Assembly: GCA_024695725.1 (NCBI GenBank)
Contig: JAILHQ010000033.1
Coordinates: forward strand, 1-55,887
Direction of reading: 5' to 3'
DNA: 55,887 nt
Source of the DNA: Cyanobacteria bacterium RUI128
GTDB taxonomy: Bacteria > Cyanobacteriota > Vampirovibrionia > Gastranaerophilales > Gastranaerophilaceae
The position numbers were made by a program, and so were the translations under genes. The notes under the pieces were generated by a model that was not told the origin of the DNA, searched no databases, and saw only the letters and a list, made by a program, of their open reading frames with translations. Shown in pieces: positions 25,801-34,216 of this stretch (the stretch's first letter is position 1; each line of letters begins with the position of its first letter).

Positions 25801-27816
25801 ACAAATGAAGTTATTACTACAAAAGAGAATAAGCCTGAACGTAAAAAATACGTTCTCAAAAAACGGGGGGGCAAAAGTGGTAGTATAACCTACAAGGTTG
25901 ACTATGAGAAAGAACTAAATGATGCCCAGTTAGAGGCTGTAAAAGTCAAAGACGGAGCTGTTCTCGTTATAGCAGGCGCAGGTTCGGGCAAAACCAAAAC
26001 TCTCACTTACCGTGTGGCAAGACTTATAGAAGACGGGGTCAGACCCGAAAATATTCTGCTTTTGACGTTTACAAGAAAAGCCTCTGCCGAAATGCTCAAC
26101 AGAGCGACTGCCGTTCTTGACGACAGATGCGAAAACGTTGCAGGAGGTACTTTCCACTCTTTTGCAAATATGATTTTGAGAAAATATTCCAAAATATTAG
26201 GGCTGAAAAACAATTTTACGATTATGGACAGCGCAGATGCAGAAGATGTAATTAACCACATTACAGCAAAACTCTATCCGAAGAAAGAAAAAAGATTTCC
26301 GAAAAAAAGTACAATTTTAGAAATCTATTCAAAGAGTGTAAACAAAGAAATTCCGACTAAAAAGGTTATCGAAACAGAGTTTTCACAGTTTGAACACTGC
26401 ACCGAACAGATAATAGAAATACACAAGGCTTACGTAAACTACAAACGCGAAAACTCACTTTTTGACTATGACGATTTGCTATTATATCTTAAGTTTTTGA
26501 TGGAAGATAACGAAAATATCCGCAAAAAATTATCTAACCAATACAAATACATTCTTGTTGACGAGTATCAGGACACAAACACCTTACAGGCAGACATTGT
26601 CAAACTTCTTGCCTCTGAGCACAACAACGTTATGGCAGTAGGCGATGATGCTCAAAGTATTTATTCCTTCAGAGGTGCTAACTACCGCAATATAATGGAC
26701 TTTCCGAAATTATTCGATAATGTCAAAATAATAAAATTAGAACAAAATTATCGCAGCACTCAGCCTATTTTGAACCTGACAAATAAGATTATTGCTCAGG
26801 CAAAAGAAAAATACACAAAAACCCTTTTCTCTGATATTAAATCAGACATCATGCCTGCACTGATTTGCGCTAAGGACTCACAAATGGAAGCTGATTTTAT
26901 CTGTCAAAGGGTGTTAGAGTTACTTGACGAAGATGTTAATCTGTCTGATATCTGCGTACTTGCACGTAATTCAAGAATGTCTTTTAACCTCGAAATTGAA
27001 CTTTCAAAACGAGGGATACCTTTCCAGAAGTTTGGGGGCCCAAAGTTCATGGAGACGGCACATATCAAAGATATCGTTGCGCATTTAAGAGTAATTTTAA
27101 ACCCGGATGATGAAGTAAGTTTAGGTAGAATTCTACTTTTATTAAAAGGAGTAGGAGCACAAACCGCGAACTCAATTATCCCGATAATTAAGTCAGAGCA
27201 TGAGTTTGATATTAAGCTGCTTCCGTCCGATTTATTAAAGAAAAAAGAGAAAAGTTTTAAGCCGTTGTTTGATGTTATCAAAAAAGAAATTGTTTCTCCA
27301 AAATCTTTGCAGGATATTGTAGAGGATATCATAAATTATTATCGCCCGATATTAAAAGAGAAGTATGATGATTATAAAAAAAGAGAAAAAGATTTAGAAC
27401 ATTTTCTGTATTTATCAACCCAATACAGCAAGCTGTCAGACTTTTTGAGCGATTTGGCACTTGAACCGCCTGACAGAAGTGTTGAGGGAATGTATCAGAA
27501 GAATATTAAAGACGAATGTCTGACAATCTCGACAATACATTCCGCAAAAGGTTTAGAGTGGGATAGCGTGTTTATCATAGGTGCCGTTGACGGAAGATTC
27601 CCATCTGCATATTCCTTCAACTCACCTGAAGAAATGGACGAGGAACTCCGTCTTATGTATGTTGCCGCAACCCGTGCAAAAAATAATCTCTACATAACCT
27701 ACCCTGTCAATATGTACGATTATTCAATGAATATGGTGCTTTCAAAACCGTCAAGATTTTTAGACGATATCGACGAAGACACTCTGGAATCCTGGGATAT
27801 AACAGAAGAGGGGTAA
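25798..27816 (+). CDS. UvrD/Rep-family DNA helicase
   Basis: SF1A ATP-dependent 3'-5' helicase, 672 residues, somewhat shorter than UvrD or PcrA (about 720-750). Motifs: Q motif LNDAQLEAV, Walker A AGAGSGKT (about residue 60), motif Ia LTFTRKA, Walker B VDEYQDTN, motif III GDDAQSIYSFRGA, motif IV LEQNYRST, motif V STIHSAKGLEW and motif VI YVAATRAK. The N-terminus carries a basic patch (KKRGGKSG). The C-terminus is short and lacks the usual extension. Repair or replication restart is likely. Which of UvrD, PcrA or Rep cannot be settled here. The stop TAA is inside a GGGGTAAAT repeat. Confidence 0.93.
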   Translation: MTNEVITTKENKPERKKYVLKKRGGKSGSITYKVDYEKELNDAQLEAVKVKDGAVLVIAGAGSGKTKTLTYRVARLIEDGVRPENILLLTFTRKASAEMLNRATAVLDDRCENVAGGTFHSFANMILRKYSKILGLKNNFTIMDSADAEDVINHITAKLYPKKEKRFPKKSTILEIYSKSVNKEIPTKKVIETEFSQFEHCTEQIIEIHKAYVNYKRENSLFDYDDLLLYLKFLMEDNENIRKKLSNQYKYILVDEYQDTNTLQADIVKLLASEHNNVMAVGDDAQSIYSFRGANYRNIMDFPKLFDNVKIIKLEQNYRSTQPILNLTNKIIAQAKEKYTKTLFSDIKSDIMPALICAKDSQMEADFICQRVLELLDEDVNLSDICVLARNSRMSFNLEIELSKRGIPFQKFGGPKFMETAHIKDIVAHLRVILNPDDEVSLGRILLLLKGVGAQTANSIIPIIKSEHEFDIKLLPSDLLKKKEKSFKPLFDVIKKEIVSPKSLQDIVEDIINYYRPILKEKYDDYKKREKDLEHFLYLSTQYSKLSDFLSDLALEPPDRSVEGMYQKNIKDECLTISTIHSAKGLEWDSVFIIGAVDGRFPSAYSFNSPEEMDEELRLMYVAATRAKNNLYITYPVNMYDYSMNMVLSKPSRFLDDIDEDTLESWDITEEG

Positions 27817-27818
27817 AT
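27810..27818 (+). repeat. GGGGTAAAT repeat supplying the helicase stop codon
   Basis: One exact copy. Read as GAG GGG TAA, so the repeat provides the last Gly and the stop. Confidence 0.75.
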
Positions 27819-27970
27819 ATAGTATTTTTAAATATGCAATAAAACAAGGATAACCACGTAATTTAGCAGAGTTCCCATATTGGTCGATCTTTTATTTGTA
27901 AACATTTATTCACATATAGGGCAATTTTTTATCTTCACGTGATTTCACATGTATGCCAAGGAGGTAATGT

Positions 27971-29050
27971 ATGTACATAAGTCCGTCATTTGCGGTAAAT
28001 GCTTACAACAGAACAAATACTCAAAACCGACCTCAGTCTTTGGGCGTATCATGCCCGAAGTATTCTAACTTGGCGCCTTTATCGAGAGATACCGTCAGCT
28101 TTACAAGCGGTTTACAAGATATGGAAGATGTCTCTAACGGTATTAATCTTAAGACCGCAAAATTATTATATAATGATGTACAACCTGCACAAAAATATTT
28201 AAACAGACAAATAGACAGAATTCTTGGCGACCTGGTAAGACCTGAACATGGCACAGGTTCTCTTTCAAAACCTATTGAAATAATAAGAAAAAGAGCAAAA
28301 CTTCCTGAATCTATTGTTGAAAAATCAGCAACAAGATCACTTCATTCTTATGATGAAGTTAAGTACGGTCTGACTGACCTTGCAGGTGCTAAAATCGTTA
28401 TGGCTGATACCTCAAAAGAGGCTGTAGATAAAGTTATCGGCAGATTAACAGAGGCTGTCGAAAACGGTAAATTAAAAATTCTTGAAATCGAAAACTACAG
28501 ACCTGATCCTGAAATCAATAACGCTGGTGAAGTTGTAAGAACCTTTGATTATTCATCACCTTTAGCATTGAAGAACCTTAAAAAAGCCTGTGATGACAAA
28601 TCTGATACCAGCATCAGAAAAGTTGATGAAGACAGACCGTCAGGTTATATGGCTATCCATTTACTTGTACAGTTACCGGGTGGTTTCACTGGCGAAATTC
28701 AGATTATCGGTAACGAAATGGAAAGACTTAAAGATGTTGAAGATATGTGCTTTAAAGTCAAGAATGGAAAACATCTGCCTAAGAAATACGCATCAGTAGA
28801 AAAGATGCTTAGTCCGATTGCAAACAAAGATGATGTCGTTCTCAGAAAAGAATACAGCAAGTACACAAGAAAAGCTTATTTATATCAGAGAGATTTAGAA
28901 CAGAACAGGAATAAACGCAAAAAACAGGATACACAGGAATTCTTACACATTCCTGATTATTTACCTGAAGCATTAGACTTCAATAACGTTGCAAAAGAGA
29001 TTGCAAGATGTAACGGCAGAGCAAAGAAACACAATCATTCTAATGATTAG
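27971..29050 (+). CDS. RelA/SpoT-fold nucleotidyltransferase-like protein with DTVSF leader
   Basis: 359 residues. AGGAGGT lies just before the ATG. The first 39 residues are Asn/Gln-rich and lead into DTVSF (40-44). The central region follows the (p)ppGpp synthetase pattern: R108-x-K110 with PESIVEK, Asp136 in DLAGAK, GY226xxxH230, and Glu242 in EIQI. There is no HD hydrolase, TGS or ACT domain, so it is a stand-alone form. The usual EIQIRT lacks its Arg, and DxxGxR is DLAGAK, so the substrate may not be GDP/GTP. Small alarmone synthetase, tRNA-modifying toxSAS-like enzyme or inactive relative are all possible. The C-terminus is basic. Confidence 0.7.
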   Translation: MYISPSFAVNAYNRTNTQNRPQSLGVSCPKYSNLAPLSRDTVSFTSGLQDMEDVSNGINLKTAKLLYNDVQPAQKYLNRQIDRILGDLVRPEHGTGSLSKPIEIIRKRAKLPESIVEKSATRSLHSYDEVKYGLTDLAGAKIVMADTSKEAVDKVIGRLTEAVENGKLKILEIENYRPDPEINNAGEVVRTFDYSSPLALKNLKKACDDKSDTSIRKVDEDRPSGYMAIHLLVQLPGGFTGEIQIIGNEMERLKDVEDMCFKVKNGKHLPKKYASVEKMLSPIANKDDVVLRKEYSKYTRKAYLYQRDLEQNRNKRKKQDTQEFLHIPDYLPEALDFNNVAKEIARCNGRAKKHNHSND

Positions 29051-29066
29051 TCTTTATGACTGTTCT

Positions 29067-29095
29067 ATTTACCCCCTATTTACCCCCTATTTACC
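29067..29095 (-). repeat. GGGGTAAAT array at LCP gene 3' end
   Basis: Two exact units and one degenerate unit (GGTAAAT) at 11-bp spacing on the minus strand. The degenerate unit yields the final Lys and TAG stop of the LCP protein. Sense orientation. Confidence 0.75.
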
Positions 29096-30430
29096 TGACA
29101 GAATTATGGTAAAATCGCTGTTGCCTACACAATAATATTTCATCGGGTCATATACGTATTGGGTATTTCTTATTGCAGGAACTTTTTCCTGTAATGATTT
29201 ATAGAACGAGTTTGAAACATTATTGTTGTGTGCAATAAACTGAGTATGCGGCAGACCTGCTATCTGAAGCATATTAACGGTATAACCGAGATTATTAAGC
29301 TGAGTTTTCAGTGCATTTGCAACTGCTGCTTCGCTTGGGGTGTACATAATACCGCCAATTAAATGAGTATTGCTGTCAACATAATTTTCTTCTCTGTAAA
29401 TAAGTCTGTTTACAACATCCTGAACCTTATCAGGATCTAATATCCAGTAACTTATCCCTCCTCTTGAATTAGGTGCACCCGGAAGCATTGCTATTTGAAC
29501 GCTGTTTTCATCAAACCCTTTTGCAAGTGCAGCCAGTTGAGATAATTCATACACAGACATATCTGTTTTTATGTATTTTTTTGAGATATTAACTATTTCA
29601 GGTATTTTTGAAATTGTCTGAGGGCTTTGTAATCTTTCTAAAAATCCTCTCAGGAACCATTGTTGTCTTCTTGTTCTGCCGATATCGCCGAGAGCGTCGT
29701 GTCTGAATCTCAGGTAACCGACTGCCTCCTGACCTGACAAAACATGTGTACCTTTATCAAGGTTGATGTGTAATTTTCCTGTGAAATCGTCATATTTCAT
29801 ACGTTGTTCAACATAGATAGGAATACCGCCAAGTGCGTCTATAACCTCTTTTACACCTTCATCGTGGACACATATATATCTGTTAATTTTGATACCCAGA
29901 GTATCTTCAATAGTTTTCTTAGCCGTATCAATACCGCCGTAAGCGTGAGCCGCATTGATTTTATCAACACCATGATTTCCCGCAATATAAACTTTACTGT
30001 CACGCGGAATAGATATCGCATTAACCGAATGTGTTGCAGGATCAACATTCAGCACAATAATAGTGTCAGAACGTGTACCCTTCCACTGGTCTGTTCCCGC
30101 ACCGTTTGAGTCAACACCTAACAGCAGAATGTTTTGTTGTCTGCCGAAAATTGACCAACTGCTTGATGAGCGGGTATGCGATTTTATTACATTACCTATT
30201 GCTAAAATTTGTTTTGTGATAAGAGAATCTTCCCCGAAAAGACTGATAACAAGAGTATCATTCTGAACAAACCAAAGTCCGAAAATCAGAACACAGCAAA
30301 CTCCCAAAACGAATGTCAATAAAGATTTGGCAAAGTTTGAAGCATCCTCTTTTTCTTCTCTTATATGTCTTAAGAACTCGGTGTATTCTTGTTCATCACG
30401 AGTTGTTCTTCGTTGTCGCATATTATTCAT
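29087..30430 (-). CDS. LytR-CpsA-Psr (LCP) family protein
   Basis: 447 residues from MNNMRQRRTT; a GGAGAG lies upstream. A cytoplasmic basic segment (1-38), one membrane helix (about 40-62), and the LCP catalytic domain (about 95-280) with LLLGVDS, GTRSDTI, SIPRDSKV, HAYGG and DIGRTRRQQ arginines. A C-terminal LytR_C domain (about 330-440) follows. LCP enzymes attach undecaprenyl-linked glycopolymers to the cell wall or protein. Last gene of the lptC-lptA-TPR-dprA-LCP minus-strand run, though separated from dprA by a small gap. Confidence 0.92.
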   Translation of the reverse strand: MNNMRQRRTTRDEQEYTEFLRHIREEKEDASNFAKSLLTFVLGVCCVLIFGLWFVQNDTLVISLFGEDSLITKQILAIGNVIKSHTRSSSSWSIFGRQQNILLLGVDSNGAGTDQWKGTRSDTIIVLNVDPATHSVNAISIPRDSKVYIAGNHGVDKINAAHAYGGIDTAKKTIEDTLGIKINRYICVHDEGVKEVIDALGGIPIYVEQRMKYDDFTGKLHINLDKGTHVLSGQEAVGYLRFRHDALGDIGRTRRQQWFLRGFLERLQSPQTISKIPEIVNISKKYIKTDMSVYELSQLAALAKGFDENSVQIAMLPGAPNSRGGISYWILDPDKVQDVVNRLIYREENYVDSNTHLIGGIMYTPSEAAVANALKTQLNNLGYTVNMLQIAGLPHTQFIAHNNNVSNSFYKSLQEKVPAIRNTQYVYDPMKYYCVGNSDFTIILSGK

Positions 30431-30516
30431 AAATTTAGTTTCTCTCCAACAAAATATATCATACCACAAGCAAAATCAGGTTAGAACAATTTATGCCCAA
30501 ACATCATACTATAAGA

Positions 30517-31650
30517 CTATAATTTGTATCTGTCCCCTGCTGTTTGTTCTATTCGGCCGTTTAATTCCAAAGTGGTAAGATATGTAAGTAAATCATTTAC
30601 CTCTATCCCCGTCATCTGCTGAATTTCGTCAAAACTCTTCGGTTCAACTTCAAGCGCGTGAATAATTTTTTGTTCGTCCTCTGACAAATTATTCATATCG
30701 GGTTTTTCCCCGAATAAGGACATTTGTTTGTTTACAGTCCAGTTAAGCGCATTAAGAATATCCTCTGATTCGGTAATTATATGCGCTCCGGTTTTTATCA
30801 TTTTGTATATTCCTGCTGTATTAGGGTTAGTAATCAACCCCGGAATACACATCAATTCTCTTCCCTGCTCTAAGGTAAGGTTAGCCGTAATCAGAGCACC
30901 GCTTCTGAGCGCAGCTTCAACGACTAATGTCCCATAAGACAGACCTGATACAATTCTGTTTCTCTGCGGAAATCTGAAAGGCAGCGGCTCAAAGGTTGGG
31001 AAACATTCACTCATAACAACCCCTCTGCCGTTCACTATTTCATCACAAAGCACTTTATTTGAAGATGGATAAAGATTATCTATACCGCCCCCGATTACAC
31101 CTATTGTTTTAAGCCCGTTATCAAGAGCAAACCTGTGTGCAGCAGTATCAGCACCCGTTGCCAGACCCGAAACCACACACAAATCGGTTCCGGCCAAACC
31201 TGACATAACTTTTCTAAGCGCATCATTTGCGTTTCTTGTCATTCTTCTTGAACCGACGATTGCTATTGTTCTTTCCAGATTACAGACCGAAAAATCGCCT
31301 TTGTAGTACAAAACTGCAGGCGGATCAGATATATTCTTCAGCATATAAGGGTAACTATTGTCTTCAAAGGTAAGAACTTTCAGTCCTCTGTCGATAACAG
31401 AATTATAGATTTCATCAACCTTTAAACTATCCCTTATTTTTAAAAACTTATCGACTTTCTTTTTGTAATATCCGGAAGTTTTCGCGCTGAACTCTATAAG
31501 CTCATTTACCCCTGCCTCATAGGCAGACTGAATATCCCCGAAATATTCGTACAGTGCAAGAATAAACTTTGAATCAAATTCTTCGACGGATGAAAAACCT
31601 ACCCAATATTTTTTAAGTATTTCTGACTTAAGCAGTGTTTCATTTTCCAT
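30517..31650 (-). CDS. dprA: DNA processing protein DprA
   Basis: 377 residues. DprA loads RecA on incoming single-stranded DNA during natural transformation. An N-terminal SAM-like region (1-85), the Rossmann core with AIVGSRRMT, SGLATGADTAAH, GVIGGGIDNLYP and FPQRNRIVSG, and a C-terminal winged-helix (about 305-377; EQKIIHALEVEPKSFDEI). The start follows the stop of the upstream TPR gene without a gap, so coupled. Competence is not proven by this gene alone. Confidence 0.95.
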   Translation of the reverse strand: MENETLLKSEILKKYWVGFSSVEEFDSKFILALYEYFGDIQSAYEAGVNELIEFSAKTSGYYKKKVDKFLKIRDSLKVDEIYNSVIDRGLKVLTFEDNSYPYMLKNISDPPAVLYYKGDFSVCNLERTIAIVGSRRMTRNANDALRKVMSGLAGTDLCVVSGLATGADTAAHRFALDNGLKTIGVIGGGIDNLYPSSNKVLCDEIVNGRGVVMSECFPTFEPLPFRFPQRNRIVSGLSYGTLVVEAALRSGALITANLTLEQGRELMCIPGLITNPNTAGIYKMIKTGAHIITESEDILNALNWTVNKQMSLFGEKPDMNNLSEDEQKIIHALEVEPKSFDEIQQMTGIEVNDLLTYLTTLELNGRIEQTAGDRYKL

Positions 31651-32442
31651 TTATTTAAGTTTACCTTTTATTCTGTTGATTAATTCGTTGACATTATTTC
31701 TTTCTTCATCAGGCACATCAAGTTTAATATAATCTTCAAAAAACTCTATTGCGTCTTCATAATCTTCTCTTGCAAGGAAAAGAACGCCAAGTTTCTTGTA
31801 CGGCATAGCAAACTTTGTATTGACAGCTGTTGCTTTCAGATAATTAGAAATCGCCTTATCAACTTCATTATTTGCCTCGTAAGCCTGAGCCAGGTAATAG
31901 TATAAAAATTCGTTATCCTCTTTGTATTCAATTACGTTTTCAAAGTTTGAAATAGCATCTTCATAGTTTCCCAATTCAAACATTACTCTGCCCATATCAT
32001 AGTAGGCATCATAGTTTTCAGGTTGAGCATCAAGAATTTTTTCCAATTCTGTAATCGCCATATCATAACGGGAATCTTCTATGTAAACTCTTGCAAGCAG
32101 GTGTGCTATAACGTAATTATCCTCTATTTCATAACTTCCGCGCTCAAGAACCCCTATTGCACCTGACAGATCTCCTGCTTTGTAGTACAAATCAGAAAGA
32201 TTTATATATGTCTGAGGAATAAGCGGGTTTAATTTTATAGATTTTGTATAAGATTTTTCAGCCTGTTCAAAATTCCCAAGTTTAGAATATGCCAAACCCA
32301 TATTGTTGTATATTTCAGCATTATCTTCTTCGTGCTCTAAGATATTGCTGAAAATATCAATGGCCTCTTGGTATTGACCTTTTTTATAGCACTCAATGGC
32401 ATTATCTAAATTATTTTCAATTTTCCATTTTCCATTTTCCAT
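31651..32442 (-). CDS. Cytoplasmic TPR-repeat protein
   Basis: 263 residues of nearly continuous TPR repeats (about seven, residues 12-250), with no signal peptide. The proposed first 10 codons (MENGKWKIEN) are translated from an intergenic ATGGAAA/TTGAAAA repeat, so the true start is uncertain. It sits between an LptA-like gene and dprA in a tight minus-strand run; its stop abuts the dprA ATG. The role is unknown, perhaps a scaffold. Confidence 0.75.
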   Translation of the reverse strand: MENGKWKIENNLDNAIECYKKGQYQEAIDIFSNILEHEEDNAEIYNNMGLAYSKLGNFEQAEKSYTKSIKLNPLIPQTYINLSDLYYKAGDLSGAIGVLERGSYEIEDNYVIAHLLARVYIEDSRYDMAITELEKILDAQPENYDAYYDMGRVMFELGNYEDAISNFENVIEYKEDNEFLYYYLAQAYEANNEVDKAISNYLKATAVNTKFAMPYKKLGVLFLAREDYEDAIEFFEDYIKLDVPDEERNNVNELINRIKGKLK

Positions 32443-32444
32443 TT
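32411..32444 (-). repeat. ATGGAAA/TTGAAAA repeat at a gene start
   Basis: Three ATGGAAA units and one TTGAAAA unit on the minus strand, matching the inner arms of the element at 1502-1630. It overlaps the 5' end of the TPR gene. Confidence 0.65.
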
Positions 32445-32450
32445 AGAATA

Positions 32451-32490
32451 CTTACCCCTGTCATTTACCCCTGTCATTTGCCCCTGTCAT
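32451..32490 (-). repeat. GGGGTAAAT array after the LptA-like gene
   Basis: Three units spaced 13 bp (one exact, two with one change) on the minus strand, beginning right after the lptA-like stop, sense orientation. Confidence 0.7.
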
Positions 32491-33462
32491 TTAGAAGCCT
32501 GCTTTTTCGCTTGAAACACCTGCCTGATGGATAACTGTTCTTACGTTACCTTCTGCCTGGAAGTTTTTAGGGTCTAAAATCACTTTTATTTTATCTGCCG
32601 TAATTTCTTTTTCGTTTTCTTTAATAGTTGAACGGCCTATCATGAACACTTCTTTAGGTTTGTTTGTAACCTTATCAGGATATGCAACAACCTTCGGACC
32701 TTTTGCGAAATAAGAATCGTACCATGCTCTTACGTTACCGTTACCGATAAATATACCTTGTTTTCTGTTATATTGCTGATAGTTTGCTTTCAGAACAAAT
32801 TCTTTACCGTTATCGAGAACCGTTGTAGTAACGGCATCACCCATAGAAGTCATTTCTTCACCCGCAACATCATAGATAAAGTGGTTAGCAGATGCGTGGT
32901 GTTTAGACTGGTCTATTCTTGCTCTGCCAATAAGGTCAATTCTCTTCAAATCGCCCTTGTCGTTGGTATGGATAACAGCCTTATCTGAGTATGCGTTTAT
33001 ATCTTTGTATTTTATTGCAACAGATCCCGTTGCCGTCATTACATTTGTTCTTACATCATATTCCTGTTCATCAGCGTTGATAACCGCAACAGGTGTTTGA
33101 CCTTCAGTTACGATAGTTTGAGTATCGCCTTCCGCTTTAATTACTTTATTCAGAAGAGAGAATTTAAGAATATTTGCTTTTACTTCTCTTTTCTTATTAT
33201 TTTTTATTTCATAAGCATAAGGTTTATCATAGAAGGTTGCCGTATGTAACTTGCTGTTCTTTACTGTTACATCAGCTTTATCCCCAATGAGGTTTATGTC
33301 GCCGTATTTAACTTTTACATCACCGTCAAACTTAATCTTGCTGTCGGTTTCAGAGAAGGTTTGAGTCTTTGATTCAATAATCAAATCTTCCGCAATAACT
33401 CCGATTGCGCCTAAACATATTACTAACAGTGACATTATTATTAAAAATTTCTTCTTATTCAT
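32491..33462 (-). CDS. lptA: LptA/OstA-like LPS transport protein
   Basis: 323 residues. Sec signal peptide (MNKKKFLIIMSLLVICLG through AE), then an OstA-type beta-jellyroll with repeated short strands (SKTQTFSETDSKIKFDGDV, ADEQEYDVRTNVMTATGSV, KADKIK-type). LptA bridges the periplasm to carry LPS from LptC to LptD. Longer than E. coli LptA (185), as in cyanobacteria and other phyla. GGGAAAA precedes the ATG. Adjacent to the LptC-like gene. Confidence 0.82.
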   Translation of the reverse strand: MNKKKFLIIMSLLVICLGAIGVIAEDLIIESKTQTFSETDSKIKFDGDVKVKYGDINLIGDKADVTVKNSKLHTATFYDKPYAYEIKNNKKREVKANILKFSLLNKVIKAEGDTQTIVTEGQTPVAVINADEQEYDVRTNVMTATGSVAIKYKDINAYSDKAVIHTNDKGDLKRIDLIGRARIDQSKHHASANHFIYDVAGEEMTSMGDAVTTTVLDNGKEFVLKANYQQYNRKQGIFIGNGNVRAWYDSYFAKGPKVVAYPDKVTNKPKEVFMIGRSTIKENEKEITADKIKVILDPKNFQAEGNVRTVIHQAGVSSEKAGF

Positions 33463-33476
33463 CTTTTTCCCTTTTC

Positions 33477-34118
33477 TTAATCGTAAACCTTAGAACTTGT
33501 ATGACCTATTATTCTGAATCTTGAGTATTCAGAATCAATTACAGCTTTTTCAGCAGTTGCCATAAAAGAATGTTTCTTATTGATTATAACATTTCCTTCA
33601 ACATTTAACACCTTTGTTTTTATTTCGTAAGTTATTTTGTCGGCTTTAAGAGAAGTATCATCCTTCAAAACGACAAAAACATTTTCGTAAAGAATTATTT
33701 CCTGAGTTTCTTCATTGTAAATACCTTTTGATGCCTCAAAACTCATTTCTACCTGATTATCTTTATAAAAATTCCCTACAACGTTATTGAGATTGGCAAT
33801 TTTGTGATCGCTGTTGTATTTACCCGTTTCGCCGAAGATTTCCCAGAACTTTTGTCCGTCCTTTGTTTCGGTCAAAATCATACTGGAAACCTGTAATTCC
33901 TGACGGTCAACCCCGGAACGAAGGGCATTTCTGTTAAAATTCGTCGTAATGATACCGGCAGTAATAAATGCCCACATCAAAATCATTACTATAATTACTG
34001 CAACCACAAAATATGTACGTTCGCGCTTGCTCATTTTTTCCCAGCGCTTTTTCGCTTTTTCCCAATACACATTTGCTTTTGATAACAGATTCTGTACGAA
34101 TTTATCTATAATTTCCAT
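33477..34118 (-). CDS. lptC: LptC-like LPS export protein
   Basis: 213 residues from MEIIDKFVQN. A membrane helix (about 37-58) after a short basic cytoplasmic segment, then a periplasmic LptC-type beta-jellyroll (VSSMILTETKDGQKFWEIFGETGKYN and later LKADKITYEIKTKVLNVEGNV). LptC anchors LptA to the LptBFG transporter. The ATG at 34118 sits 6 nt after TGt-TAATAT; the GTG at 34124 lies directly against the -10 hexamer and is less likely. Heads the lptC-lptA-TPR-dprA operon. Confidence 0.8.
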   Translation of the reverse strand: MEIIDKFVQNLLSKANVYWEKAKKRWEKMSKRERTYFVVAVIIVMILMWAFITAGIITTNFNRNALRSGVDRQELQVSSMILTETKDGQKFWEIFGETGKYNSDHKIANLNNVVGNFYKDNQVEMSFEASKGIYNEETQEIILYENVFVVLKDDTSLKADKITYEIKTKVLNVEGNVIINKKHSFMATAEKAVIDSEYSRFRIIGHTSSKVYD

Positions 34119-34133
34119 ATTCACATATTAACA
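34116..34133 (-). promoter_or_regulatory. Leaderless-type promoter of lptC
   Basis: On the minus strand TGt-TAATAT (hexamer 34130-34125) is followed by six bases and ATG at 34118. No ribosome binding site is present. Confidence 0.5.
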
Positions 34134-34160
34134 CATAAATAGTGAATGGTGAATATATAA

Positions 34161-34212
34161 TTTACTCTTTAATTTATATAGTATAATTATATAGATACCA
34201 AAGACAGGGAGA
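34161..34212 (+). promoter_or_regulatory. Promoter and ribosome binding site of the GT39-type gene
   Basis: TTTACT (34161-34166) and TATAAT (34182-34187) with a short 15-bp spacer; GGGAGAG follows shortly before the ATG. The 12-mer at 34156-34167 is identical to 1649-1660 upstream of pheA. Confidence 0.4.
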
Positions 34213-34216
34213 GTAT

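Noticed and set aside
31504..31512. ATTTACCCC inside dprA, and similar words in cysS (37270, 37510) and the aminotransferase gene (36169)
   Set aside because: Single copies in conserved coding sequence; a 9-mer is expected by chance about once in this length. Not counted as part of the 3'-end element.
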